A DNA stretch of 64,000 bases, from NCBI GenBank assembly GCA_902515405.1, contig CABXUS010000002.1, forward strand, positions 1 to 64,000. Reading direction: 5' to 3'. Below are positions 43,486-53,122 of this stretch, piece after piece. Within the stretch, counting starts at the first letter, position 1. Every line of letters starts with the position of its first letter. The translations under genes and the position numbers were made by a program. Source of the stretch: an uncultured Bacteroidota bacterium. GTDB taxonomy: Bacteria > Bacteroidota > Bacteroidia > Flavobacteriales > Flavobacteriaceae. The notes under the pieces were generated by a model, which was not told the origin of the DNA, made no database searches, and was given only the letters and a program-made list of their open reading frames with translations.

Positions 43486-43926
43486 TTATTTTCTATCATC
43501 AAATACCTCGATTTTGGCATTTTTTTCGATAAGGTCTGTAAATTTACCATTATATCTGGTTGCTCTTACAAGGTGATTATCAATCCAGTGATAATTTCCC
43601 CCACGTGGCTTACCCATTAATAATGAATGATACTTAAACCCATTTTTATTCAACCATTCTTCAGTCACATTTCTATGACTTTCAGTTCTTGACGTAAAAA
43701 AACAAATAATATGACCTTCTTCAAACCATTTATTAAGTGTAACAAGAGCATCTGGATATACTTTCGCTGTTGACATTCTCTCGGGTTCTTCGTTTGGGAT
43801 ATCATCACATATTGTACCGTCAATATCAATCAAATAATTTTTCACACCATCTGGAAGTATGGGACTAATATTTTTTCCATGCTCAACTTTATTTTTTAAA
43901 ATTTTATCAAGATCTATTTTACTCAT
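43486..43926 (-). CDS. HAD-superfamily phosphatase-like protein
   Basis: The 146-residue protein has the HAD motif I YLIDIDGTICDD (nucleophile Asp34, second Asp36), motif II FFTSRTES, a Lys in GKPRGGNYHWID and an acidic patch there for the metal. It has almost no cap domain, so it probably acts on a macromolecular or phospho-sugar substrate. Homologues are sometimes labelled phosphoheptose isomerase, which the motifs do not support. It lies 2 bases after the MlaD-like gene and just before the acyl-CoA dehydrogenase. Confidence 0.82.
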   Translation of the reverse strand: MSKIDLDKILKNKVEHGKNISPILPDGVKNYLIDIDGTICDDIPNEEPERMSTAKVYPDALVTLNKWFEEGHIICFFTSRTESHRNVTEEWLNKNGFKYHSLLMGKPRGGNYHWIDNHLVRATRYNGKFTDLIEKNAKIEVFDDRK

Positions 43927-43928
43927 TT

Positions 43929-44858
43929 TTATTTTTCTTTTATGTAGTCTTTATTTTTTTTTCCAAAGAGAGAAAAATGAACATATCTTTTTGGGTTTAA
44001 TCTCAAGTCTTCAATTAATAAATTAATATTACTACTAGCTGCATTTAAAGATTTAATTAAGTTGTCATCATAAATTAAATTACCAAGGGATCCATTTCCC
44101 GAGGATATCTCATTTACTATATTTTCTATGCTATTTGATGATTCTGAAAGATTTTCAATAATTACAGTTAAATCAGAAAAACTATTAGATAAATCTGAAA
44201 GTTCATTTGATGATTTATTCACGTTAGTAATAATATTATTTATTTTATTTTTATTCATACTAATCATTTCATCTAAAGTGCCAGCTGAATTTTTTAAATC
44301 AGTCACAGTTGATGAAAAATTTGTAATAGTTGACTGAATCTGATCTTTTGCTTGAGTATTTAAAACTGAGTTTAAACTGATTAAAACAGAATCTGCACTG
44401 ACAACCATAGATTCAATCTTTTCTTGCAAAGGAGATAGCTTATCATTAACAAGCTCAGTTAAACCTGGTGCAATAGAGGAATTCAAAGTGTCTCCGCTTT
44501 TTGCAATTTCATTTCCATATTTTGGAATTACAGCTAAAGCTTTTCCACCGATTAGGCCTGTCTCATATATTTGAGCGGTACTTTGATTAGAAAAATTAAA
44601 ATCATTTTCAACTCTAAATTTTAATAAGAGTTTTGATGAATTATTGAAAAATTTGATATCCTGAACACTACCAACATTAAAACCGCTGATAGTTACCGGA
44701 GTACCTTTACTTACACCTTCAACATCCTCATAAACAGCATAAAAAACTCTGTCTTTAATAAAAACATCATTAGATTTTAAATAACTAAAACCAATTATAA
44801 AGAGAATAATTCCTGTTAATACAAGGACACCAGTTTTTATTTCGTAAGATAATTTCAA
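43929..44858 (-). CDS. MlaD/MCE-family phospholipid transport protein
   Basis: The 309-residue protein has one N-terminal membrane span (about 10-28), then an MCE domain (about 38-120: VFYAVYEDVEGVSKGTPVTISGFNVGSVQDI). A long helical C-terminal part rich in Ser/Asn/Ile heptads (about 140-285) resembles the coiled tail of MCE proteins. These form hexameric rings that carry lipids between membranes. The MlaE permease and MlaF ATPase are not adjacent. It lies 36 bases downstream of the amidase gene and opens a run of minus-strand genes reaching to bshA. Confidence 0.88.
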   Translation of the reverse strand: MKLSYEIKTGVLVLTGIILFIIGFSYLKSNDVFIKDRVFYAVYEDVEGVSKGTPVTISGFNVGSVQDIKFFNNSSKLLLKFRVENDFNFSNQSTAQIYETGLIGGKALAVIPKYGNEIAKSGDTLNSSIAPGLTELVNDKLSPLQEKIESMVVSADSVLISLNSVLNTQAKDQIQSTITNFSSTVTDLKNSAGTLDEMISMNKNKINNIITNVNKSSNELSDLSNSFSDLTVIIENLSESSNSIENIVNEISSGNGSLGNLIYDDNLIKSLNAASSNINLLIEDLRLNPKRYVHFSLFGKKNKDYIKEK

Positions 44859-44894
44859 TTAATCTTTTTTCAAATTTATAAATAAGTGTTAGTA

Positions 44895-45986
44895 TTATTC
44901 AAATTCAGACAAATATTTTTTTAAATCATAAAGACCCCCATCTTTAAAAACTGAAATAAAAGAAGATTTAAAACCTGCTTTTATCGCTTTGTTTAATAAC
45001 TTTTTTGCCTCTTTATAGCTTTTTGTATTTCCATAATAATATTTAATTAAGCCATTAGAATTTATTGTTGATAAGTTATTTAAACCTTTGAAGTTGTAAG
45101 ATTTCAAGGGCAATAATTTTGAACTAGCTGAAATTTGAATTTTAAAAATATAATTATTGTCTCCTTTAAAAGACCCTTTTGTTGTATTAATAATTGAATT
45201 GTAATTTAGTTTTTTTGCATCAATAGTACTTAAATATTTTACAATTCCGTTTGAAATAGATTTTGCAATTTCTTTTTGACCCTTTAAAGAATTTAAATAT
45301 TTTCCTTCAATTTTATTTGTTAAAAATCCTGTTTCAACTAAGACACTTGGCATGTATGTATTTCTTAACACCACAAAACCAGCTTGCTTAACTTTTCTAT
45401 CTTTTCTGTTTAAGTCTTTAACAAGAAAGTCTTGAATATAATCTGCTGCTATTATACTTTGATCTAAATATTCTTCTTGCATAAGAACTAAACTTATTAC
45501 TGATTCTGGATTGTTTGGATCAAAACCATCATATTTTTCTTCATAATCTTCCTCCAAAAAAATTACTGAATTTTCTTTTTGAGCAATTTTAAAGTTTCTC
45601 TCATTTGCATGCAGACCAAGAACAAAAGTACCAGCACCATATGCATTCGAATTGTGAGCGTCACAATGGATTGAAATAAATAAATCTGCATTTGCATTAT
45701 TTGCAATTTGAGCTCTTTTGTAAAGGTCTATAAATCGATCATCCTTTCTTGTATATATGACTTTTATGTTCTTGTTGTTTTTAGTTAAATCACTACCTAC
45801 ATTTAAGGCAATATTTAAAACAATATTTTTTTCATAATATCCATTGCCCCTGTTTCCAGGATCTTTTCCTCCGTGACCTGGATCAATTACAACTACATAA
45901 TCATTATTTGTAGATTGAGAATTAACATTAAAAGAGCAAAGAAAAACTATACATAAAAAAAAGTTAATATGTCTTAAAAAAATCAT
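44895..45986 (-). CDS. N-acetylmuramoyl-L-alanine amidase with C-terminal SPOR-like domain
   Basis: The 363-residue exported protein has a signal peptide (about 1-24) and an Amidase_3 zinc domain. DPGHGGKDPGNRGNGYYEK gives the first His and Glu, FISIHCDAHNSN the next His, and LVETGFLTN the catalytic Glu. The C-terminal 80 residues (YIFKIQISASSK, NTKSYKEAKKLLNKAIKAGF) look like a SPOR domain, which binds denuded septal peptidoglycan. The enzyme cuts the stem peptide from MurNAc, probably at division. It is divergent from lptD across 43 bases. Confidence 0.9.
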   Translation of the reverse strand: MIFLRHINFFLCIVFLCSFNVNSQSTNNDYVVVIDPGHGGKDPGNRGNGYYEKNIVLNIALNVGSDLTKNNKNIKVIYTRKDDRFIDLYKRAQIANNANADLFISIHCDAHNSNAYGAGTFVLGLHANERNFKIAQKENSVIFLEEDYEEKYDGFDPNNPESVISLVLMQEEYLDQSIIAADYIQDFLVKDLNRKDRKVKQAGFVVLRNTYMPSVLVETGFLTNKIEGKYLNSLKGQKEIAKSISNGIVKYLSTIDAKKLNYNSIINTTKGSFKGDNNYIFKIQISASSKLLPLKSYNFKGLNNLSTINSNGLIKYYYGNTKSYKEAKKLLNKAIKAGFKSSFISVFKDGGLYDLKKYLSEFE

Positions 45987-46005
45987 CTCTTATAAAATTA
46001 TCATT

Positions 46006-46013
46006 AATTTTGA
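46006..46013 (+). promoter_or_regulatory. Candidate -7 box of lptD
   Basis: TAATTTTG matches TAnnTTTG exactly and ends 16 bases before the TTG start at 46030. The space between the divergent amidase and lptD genes is only 43 bases. Confidence 0.4.
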
Positions 46014-46029
46014 TAAATCTTTTATCACA

Positions 46030-48630
46030 TTGTATTTTAATAAAAAACATATAATAGTTTTAATTATCGCATTATGTTTTTTTAATGTTTTTTTTAACAA
46101 TCATAATTTATATTCTCAAGAAGTAGAAAAAGACACAATATCTTCAGATAGTCTTAAAACAAATTTTATATTGGATGAGGTAAGGAGAAAAGCAAAAGGA
46201 TTTATACAAATCAATAACAAAGATAAGATCATCACATTATATGATAATGCTGAACTGTATTATATGGATATTGAACTTAAATCAGGTATTATTAAGTTCA
46301 ATTGGGAAAGTAATATTGTTTCAGCTGGCAGAATTAGGGATTCAGTTGGCAATTACACCCAATCTCCTATTTTTAAACAAGGTGGTGATGAAATTAATCC
46401 TGATTCTTTGAGATATAACTTTGATTCTAAAAAAGCTCTTATTTGGAATTCAAGGACTAAGCAAAATGATATGAATGTTTTTTCTTCTGCCACAAAGAAA
46501 GAAAGTGATTCGATATACTTTATTAAGGAAGCTAAGGTTACAACATCTAGCAATCTTGATGATCCTGAATATTATATAAGAGTAAGATCTGGTAAGTTTA
46601 TACCTAAAAATAAAATTATTGCTGGACCAAGTAATTTATATATATATGATGTACCAACTCCTATATTTCTCCCTTTTGCATATTTTCCTCTATCTGAGGA
46701 CAGAAACTCAGGTTTTATTTTTCCAACAATAGGTCAAAATAATAGAAGAGGTTATTTTTTTCAAAACGGAGGATATTACTTAGCTCCATCTGAATATTTT
46801 GATCTAACATTACTGGGAGATTATTATACTAATGGAAGCTATGGAATGAGAGTTGAGTCATCTTATAGAAAGAGATATTCATTTAATGGTAGGCTGAGTC
46901 TAAGATTTGAAAATTTAATAGATGGTGAAAGAGGCTTGCCAGGATATTCAAAATCTAATATTTATAATATTAGATGGTCACACTCTCAAGACTCTAAAGC
47001 AAATCCCTATAATAGATTTTCAGCATCTGTTAATTTAGGTAGCAGTAATTATTTTAGAGAATCTTTGAATCAAATAAATACACCAAATTTTCTAAACAAT
47101 ACATTAAACTCGTCGGTTTCATTTTCTAAAACATTTAGAGGTTATCCATCTGTCAATATATCATTAACAGCATCACATTCACAAAACACAAGGTCTAATA
47201 CAGTTAGTCTTGTACTTCCAACATTTCAAGGGAATGTGGAGAGAGTTTATCCATTTGTTAAAAAAAATGGACAGAAAAAAGGATTTTTTAAAAATATTAA
47301 TTTTCAATATTCATTAAGAGGAGAAAATAGGATAAATACTGCTGATTCATTATTTTTTAAAAAAGGGATGTTTGATAATGCAAAATATGGGATGAAACAT
47401 ACGATTCCAGTAAGCACAAATTTTAAAATTTTCAAACATTTTAGTGTAAGCATGAATGGTAGTTTTGAAGAAATATGGACAGGAAATTCAATAATTAGAA
47501 ATGATTTTAATAATGAAACTCAAGAACCTGGTGAAAGATTAATGATAAATGGTTTTGACAGATTTAATCAATATAATTTTGGAATGAGTATAGGCACAAC
47601 TATATATGGTCTATTTAATTTTAAAGAGGAAAGTAAAGTTAAGTCAGTCCGTCATGTTATAAGACCTTCAATAAGTTACAATATAAGACCTAGCTTTAAA
47701 AAATATTATGATACTTACATAATAGATGCAAATGGAAATACAGCAGAATATACAAGATTTGAAGAGAATTTCTTTGGATTGCCCTCTAGAAGATACTCAA
47801 GCTCAATTGGATTGCAATTAAGTAATAATATTGAAGCAAAAGTTAATGAAAAAGACAGCTTATCTTCTGAGGCAAGAAAGATAACTATTCTGAATAATCT
47901 TAACTTGTCTACAAGCTATAATATAGCTGCAGATTCGTTAAGGTTATCCCCTGTTCGAATGACAACAGGCACAAACCTATTTAAAAACAAATTAAATTTA
48001 AATATATCAGCAACATTTGATCCATATAGTATTAATGAAAATGGATTAAGAATAAATAAACTCAATATAAGTGATGGAGGAAGTTTATTAAGAATGACAA
48101 GTGCAAATATTAATATGAATTTTTCAATTGACAGTAAATCTTTTAATTCAAATTCATCTAAAGAAAATAGTGAAAATTTAACTGGAGGTGGAAGAGACGA
48201 TGATTTATTTGGTTCAAGTCAAGATTTAACAAAAAGTACCTTTGATGATGAAGAAAATGATGAAAAAAGAAAAGAAAACTTAAAGGAATATATTAATAAT
48301 ATTGGATGGGATTTAAGATTTGCCCACTCATTAACTTATTTGAATAGCCAAAAAGAGAGAAGAATTGGAAATAACTCTTTGATGTTTTCAGGAAATATTA
48401 TGCTTTCAAAAAAATGGAAAATTGGAGGGTCATCAGGATATGATTTTAAAAATAAAGGCTTTACTTATACCCAACTGAGATTTGAACGGGATTTAGATAG
48501 TTGGAAAATGAATTTTAGCTGGGTTCCATTTAGCGTAAGAGAATCTTGGTATTTTTTCATAGGAATTAAATCTGGATTTTTAAGTGATTTAAAATATGAT
48601 AAGAGGAAAGAACCAGATAAAAGACTTTAA
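46030..48630 (+). CDS. lptD: LPS-assembly outer-membrane protein LptD (putative)
   Basis: LptD with LptE inserts lipopolysaccharide into the outer leaflet. The 866-residue chain begins at TTG with a signal peptide (about 1-30). An OstA-like beta-taco region follows (about 60-200: DNAELYYMDIELKSGIIKFNW, VPTPIFLPFAYFPL). A large C-terminal beta-barrel holds the segment PSEYFDLTLLGDYYTNGSYG near 255 that recalls the LptD barrel start. It lacks an obvious set of the four cysteines of the E. coli protein, as is usual in Bacteroidota. It precedes the RidA-like gene by 9 bases. Lipid A synthesis genes lie 38 kb away in the window. Confidence 0.87.
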   Translation: MYFNKKHIIVLIIALCFFNVFFNNHNLYSQEVEKDTISSDSLKTNFILDEVRRKAKGFIQINNKDKIITLYDNAELYYMDIELKSGIIKFNWESNIVSAGRIRDSVGNYTQSPIFKQGGDEINPDSLRYNFDSKKALIWNSRTKQNDMNVFSSATKKESDSIYFIKEAKVTTSSNLDDPEYYIRVRSGKFIPKNKIIAGPSNLYIYDVPTPIFLPFAYFPLSEDRNSGFIFPTIGQNNRRGYFFQNGGYYLAPSEYFDLTLLGDYYTNGSYGMRVESSYRKRYSFNGRLSLRFENLIDGERGLPGYSKSNIYNIRWSHSQDSKANPYNRFSASVNLGSSNYFRESLNQINTPNFLNNTLNSSVSFSKTFRGYPSVNISLTASHSQNTRSNTVSLVLPTFQGNVERVYPFVKKNGQKKGFFKNINFQYSLRGENRINTADSLFFKKGMFDNAKYGMKHTIPVSTNFKIFKHFSVSMNGSFEEIWTGNSIIRNDFNNETQEPGERLMINGFDRFNQYNFGMSIGTTIYGLFNFKEESKVKSVRHVIRPSISYNIRPSFKKYYDTYIIDANGNTAEYTRFEENFFGLPSRRYSSSIGLQLSNNIEAKVNEKDSLSSEARKITILNNLNLSTSYNIAADSLRLSPVRMTTGTNLFKNKLNLNISATFDPYSINENGLRINKLNISDGGSLLRMTSANINMNFSIDSKSFNSNSSKENSENLTGGGRDDDLFGSSQDLTKSTFDDEENDEKRKENLKEYINNIGWDLRFAHSLTYLNSQKERRIGNNSLMFSGNIMLSKKWKIGGSSGYDFKNKGFTYTQLRFERDLDSWKMNFSWVPFSVRESWYFFIGIKSGFLSDLKYDKRKEPDKRL

Positions 48631-48639
48631 ATATTTGTT

Positions 48640-49092
48640 ATGAAAAAAATTATTGTTTTTGTTAGTATATTTATTTCATTAACACAATGCACCCAAAATT
48701 CAGATATGAAAAAAATTATTAAATCAGATAATGCTCCAAATCCAGTTGGACCTTATAGTCAAGCTGTAATGGTTGATAAAACATTATACATCTCAGGTCA
48801 AGTAGCAATAAACCCAGAGAATAACGAATTGATTGTAGGTTCGATTGAAGCTGAAAGCGAACAAATAATGAAAAATATAAAATCAATTCTGAATCAAGCA
48901 GGATATGATTTTAATAATGTAGTTAGGTCAAAAATTTATTTAACTGACATGAATAACTTTTCAAAAGTTAATAATATATATGGATCATATTTTCAAAAAA
49001 ATCAAGAACCAGCTAGAACAACTATAGAGGTAAGTGGTTTACCATTGGGTGTAAATGTTGAAATTGATATGATAGCAGTTTCTATTGACTAG
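48640..49092 (+). CDS. RidA/YjgF family protein with lipoprotein-type signal
   Basis: RidA proteins hydrolyse reactive enamines and imines. The core (residues 23-150) starts as a normal RidA protein, MKKIIKSDNAPNPVGPYSQAV, with ISGQVAINPE, VRSKIYLTDMNNF and PARTTIEVSGLP; the conserved Arg is Arg126. In front of it sits a 22-residue hydrophobic extension ending LTQC, which reads as a lipoprotein signal with Cys17 lipidated (Gln at -1 is unusual). An internal ATG at codon 23 would give the classic cytosolic form. It follows lptD by 9 bases and overlaps the convergent kinase gene by 11. Confidence 0.85.
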   Translation: MKKIIVFVSIFISLTQCTQNSDMKKIIKSDNAPNPVGPYSQAVMVDKTLYISGQVAINPENNELIVGSIEAESEQIMKNIKSILNQAGYDFNNVVRSKIYLTDMNNFSKVNNIYGSYFQKNQEPARTTIEVSGLPLGVNVEIDMIAVSID

Positions 49093-49939
49093 AGTCATTT
49101 AAATGGTATTTAACTAAACCATCAATAGGTCTTCTTAAAATGTTACCACAATTCATGTTGTTTTTTTTCAAACACTCCTTAAGTTCATCTTGTAAATAAA
49201 AACAAATTGACCCTACAAAATGTAATGGGATTTGCTTGCAATCTTGAAACTGCTCTATCTGATTTTTAATAAATAAATTAAAACCCTTTTTAATCAGTGT
49301 TTTGGAATAGGGTTTTTCTTTGTTTTCAATTAAAAACCTTGCAAATTTAGCTAAGTATGTATTTGGGTTAGGTTTTTTATATAAGCGATCTTTTATTTCA
49401 CTGGCCTCAAGGCGAAAAGATCGATAAAACTCTTTTGAAATTGATGTAGGCATTTTTTCAAAAAAATAATCTCTTATTAACTGTCTCCCAAAGTAATTTC
49501 CGCTAGCATCATCCATTAATATATAGCCAAGTGAAGTAACTTTTTGAATTATGTTTTTTCCATCAAAATATGTACAGTTTGAACCTGTGCCTAAAATTGA
49601 AACAATAGATTTTTCTTGATTTCTACATGATGCATAAACAGCAGCATATGTGTCTTCCTTTACAATTATGGATGAATTAATAAATATAGATTCAAATACT
49701 TTTTTGATTAACTTTTTTGGAGGTTCGGTTCCACAACCTGCTCCGTAAAAATATAAATGTGAAATCTTTTTACGATTTTGATATAAATCATAATTATTAA
49801 TTACCCTCTCTTTAATTATATTACTATCTAATACTTGTGGATTTAATCCTAGTGTTTGGGTTTCAAAAAACTTATTGTTATCTGAATCTAAACAAATCCA
49901 ATCTGTTTTTGTTGATCCACTATCAACTATAAGCTTCAT
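49082..49939 (-). CDS. BadF/BadG-type ATPase, N-acetylglucosamine kinase-like
   Basis: The 285-residue chain is an actin-fold sugar kinase: LIVDSGSTKTDWIC at the N-terminus is the phosphate-1 loop. SILGTGSNCTYFDG is the phosphate-2 motif with the GTGS loop, and ILMDDASGNYFGRQLIRDYF near 140 holds family residues. Homologues phosphorylate GlcNAc or glucosamine. Its place behind gap and pfkA, and the NagZ-like hydrolase and amidase in the same region, fit feeding of recycled amino sugars into glycolysis, but that link is inferred. Confidence 0.83.
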   Translation of the reverse strand: MKLIVDSGSTKTDWICLDSDNNKFFETQTLGLNPQVLDSNIIKERVINNYDLYQNRKKISHLYFYGAGCGTEPPKKLIKKVFESIFINSSIIVKEDTYAAVYASCRNQEKSIVSILGTGSNCTYFDGKNIIQKVTSLGYILMDDASGNYFGRQLIRDYFFEKMPTSISKEFYRSFRLEASEIKDRLYKKPNPNTYLAKFARFLIENKEKPYSKTLIKKGFNLFIKNQIEQFQDCKQIPLHFVGSICFYLQDELKECLKKNNMNCGNILRRPIDGLVKYHLNDSSQ

Positions 49940-49952
49940 TTAATATTAAGTT

Positions 49953-50951
<999 letters not shown>

Positions 50952-50961
50952 TTATTATAAT

Positions 50962-51936
50962 TTATGTATTCATTATTTGAGACATTCTCAATAATTCTTT
51001 ATTAATTTTTGTTTTACCTTTTAATGCTTTGTTTAATGGAGTAAATATTATTTTTCCATTGTCTATTCCTACCATTAATCCATTTTTACCTTCTATTAAT
51101 GCCTCTACAGCTTTGACACCAAGTTGCGTGCCTAAAACTCTATCAAAACATGTTGGTGATCCACCTCTTTGAATGTGTCCTAGTACTGAAACTCTAGTTT
51201 CATATTTAAGAAGATTTTCCTCAATTTTAGAAGCTAGTTCAAAAACATTCTTACCAGTTTTATCACCCTCAGCTACTACAATAATACTGGATGTTTTACC
51301 TGATTTTTTACTCTTTTTTAAGGATTTAATTATACTATCAAAAGACATATTAACCTCTGGAATTAAGATTTCCTGCGCCCCAATTGCTAATCCTGAATTT
51401 AAAGCAATATAACCAGCATCAGCTCCCATTACTTCAACAAGAAACAATCTGTGATGAGATATGGCAGTATCTCTAATTTTATCAATAGCATCCATTACGG
51501 TATTTAAAGCAGTATCATAACCTAAGGTATGGCTAGTTCCAAATAAATCATTATCAATAGTTCCAGGTATTCCTATAACAGGAAAATTAAACTCATCTTT
51601 TAGTTTTAAGGCTCCTGTGAAAGAACCATCTCCACCAATAATAATTAAACCATCAGCACCCATAGCCTTAAGGTTTTCATACGCTTTTTTTCTTCCCTCT
51701 ATTGATTTAAATTCTTCGCATCTTGCAGAATATAAGAAGGTGCCACCTCTATTAATAATTCCCCTAACACTTCTAGTATTTAAAACTTTAGTGTCATTTT
51801 CAATTAAGCCTGAATATCCTCTTATTATGCCAATACATTTTTTATTATAGTGAGCGCAAGACCTAACAACTGCTCTTATGGAAGAATTCATTCCTGGAGC
51901 ATCACCACCTGACGTTAATACAGCTATCGTATTCAT
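50962..51936 (-). CDS. pfkA: ATP-dependent 6-phosphofructokinase
   Basis: PfkA phosphorylates fructose-6-phosphate, the committed step of glycolysis. The 324-residue chain has the family motifs LTSGGDAPGMNSSIRA, IIGGDGSFTGA (with the Gly-Asp-Gly of ATP-type enzymes), PGTIDNDLFGT with the catalytic Asp, and LGHIQRGGSPTCFDR. The start is the ATG at 51936. An upstream TTG at 51948 lies inside the -7 promoter box and cannot be on the message if that box is used. It is the first gene of pfkA-gap-kinase. Confidence 0.96.
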   Translation of the reverse strand: MNTIAVLTSGGDAPGMNSSIRAVVRSCAHYNKKCIGIIRGYSGLIENDTKVLNTRSVRGIINRGGTFLYSARCEEFKSIEGRKKAYENLKAMGADGLIIIGGDGSFTGALKLKDEFNFPVIGIPGTIDNDLFGTSHTLGYDTALNTVMDAIDKIRDTAISHHRLFLVEVMGADAGYIALNSGLAIGAQEILIPEVNMSFDSIIKSLKKSKKSGKTSSIIVVAEGDKTGKNVFELASKIEENLLKYETRVSVLGHIQRGGSPTCFDRVLGTQLGVKAVEALIEGKNGLMVGIDNGKIIFTPLNKALKGKTKINKELLRMSQIMNT

Positions 51937-51945
51937 AATAAGGTG

Positions 51946-51953
51946 CAAAATTA
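51946..51953 (-). promoter_or_regulatory. Candidate -7 box of the pfkA operon
   Basis: TAATTTTG read on the minus strand matches TAnnTTTG and ends 9 bases before the pfkA ATG, so the untranslated leader would be only a few bases. Confidence 0.5.
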
Positions 51954-51979
51954 CGTTATATTTTTAAAAAAGTAAGAAT

Positions 51980-53122
51980 CTAAGATTCTAAATCTATCCA
52001 AATATTTCCTTTTTTATTGGATTCAACAGCTTTTTCAATAAAATCCATTCCTCTTACTCCTTCGTCAATAGTAGGAAATTCACCTTTCTTAATTTTTTCT
52101 TTTCTGATTGCTCGAGCAACTCCACGGTAAATATTGCCCATAGCATCAAAAATACCCTCTGGATGACCAGCAGGAAGCTTTGTTCCATCAAGAGACAACT
52201 TAGAATTATAGAAATGACCAGGTTTAAGGACTTGTAATGACTTATCAGCTGTGTAATAATATAAGTAGTTTGGATTTTCTTGTTCCCATGATAAAGATCC
52301 TTTAGAACCATAAATACTAATATTTAAATTGTTTTCCAGACCTGTTGCTATTTGTGTTGATCTGATAGTGCCTTTACAACCATTTTCCATTCTTACCAGA
52401 ACACTAACATCAATATCTAAAGGATTATCATCATATAAGTTATTTAAGTCAGCTAGGATATTTTTTACTTTCATACCACAAACTAATTCAAGCATATTAA
52501 ATGCATGAGTGCCAATATCTGCAAGACAGGAACTTATTCCGCTAACCTCTGGATTTAATCTCCAAGTAGAGTTTCTTTTATCTTTATCATGAATAATGTC
52601 ATTTATCCATCCTTGAAAATATGTCGAATCTACTCTTTGAATATTACCAATAACATTATCAGAAATCATTTTGGTCATTTGTCTGACCATTGGATAACCA
52701 GTATATGTATGTGTAACAGCAAAAACTAAATTTTTTGATTTTTTTATTTCTTTTAATTCTAAAGCTTCTTTTAGAGTTACTGATAATGGTTTTTCACATA
52801 TAACATGAAAGCCATTCATAAGAAAAGTTTTTGCCATTGGAAAGTGCAAAAAATTAGGGGTTAAGATGCATACGGCTTCAATTTTTATATTTGACTCAAG
52901 TTTAGATTCTACTTCAGCCATTTCTTCATAATTATTATAAACCCTTGATAAATCTAATCCTAAATTATTGGCAGTACTTATATTAATTTTAGAATTAGAA
53001 CTAAAAACACCCCCAACTATTTCATAGCGATCAAACATTACTGCAGCGACCTTATGAAGAACTCCAATGAGTGAGTCGTTACCTCCACCTACAAAACCAA
53101 GTTTAATTTTATTGCTAGGCAT
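51980..53122 (-). CDS. Gfo/Idh/MocA family oxidoreductase
   Basis: The 380-residue protein has an N-terminal Rossmann domain (LGFVGGGNDSLIGVLH), the EKP motif in VICEKPLSVTLKEA near residue 112, and a C-terminal alpha/beta substrate domain. A possible catalytic His is in SCLADIGTHAFNML. Such enzymes oxidise or reduce sugars and sugar derivatives with NAD(P). The gene overlaps the upstream MFS transporter gene by 8 bases, so the two probably form a transport-and-conversion pair for one sugar. The substrate is unknown. Confidence 0.9.
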   Translation of the reverse strand: MPSNKIKLGFVGGGNDSLIGVLHKVAAVMFDRYEIVGGVFSSNSKINISTANNLGLDLSRVYNNYEEMAEVESKLESNIKIEAVCILTPNFLHFPMAKTFLMNGFHVICEKPLSVTLKEALELKEIKKSKNLVFAVTHTYTGYPMVRQMTKMISDNVIGNIQRVDSTYFQGWINDIIHDKDKRNSTWRLNPEVSGISSCLADIGTHAFNMLELVCGMKVKNILADLNNLYDDNPLDIDVSVLVRMENGCKGTIRSTQIATGLENNLNISIYGSKGSLSWEQENPNYLYYYTADKSLQVLKPGHFYNSKLSLDGTKLPAGHPEGIFDAMGNIYRGVARAIRKEKIKKGEFPTIDEGVRGMDFIEKAVESNKKGNIWIDLES

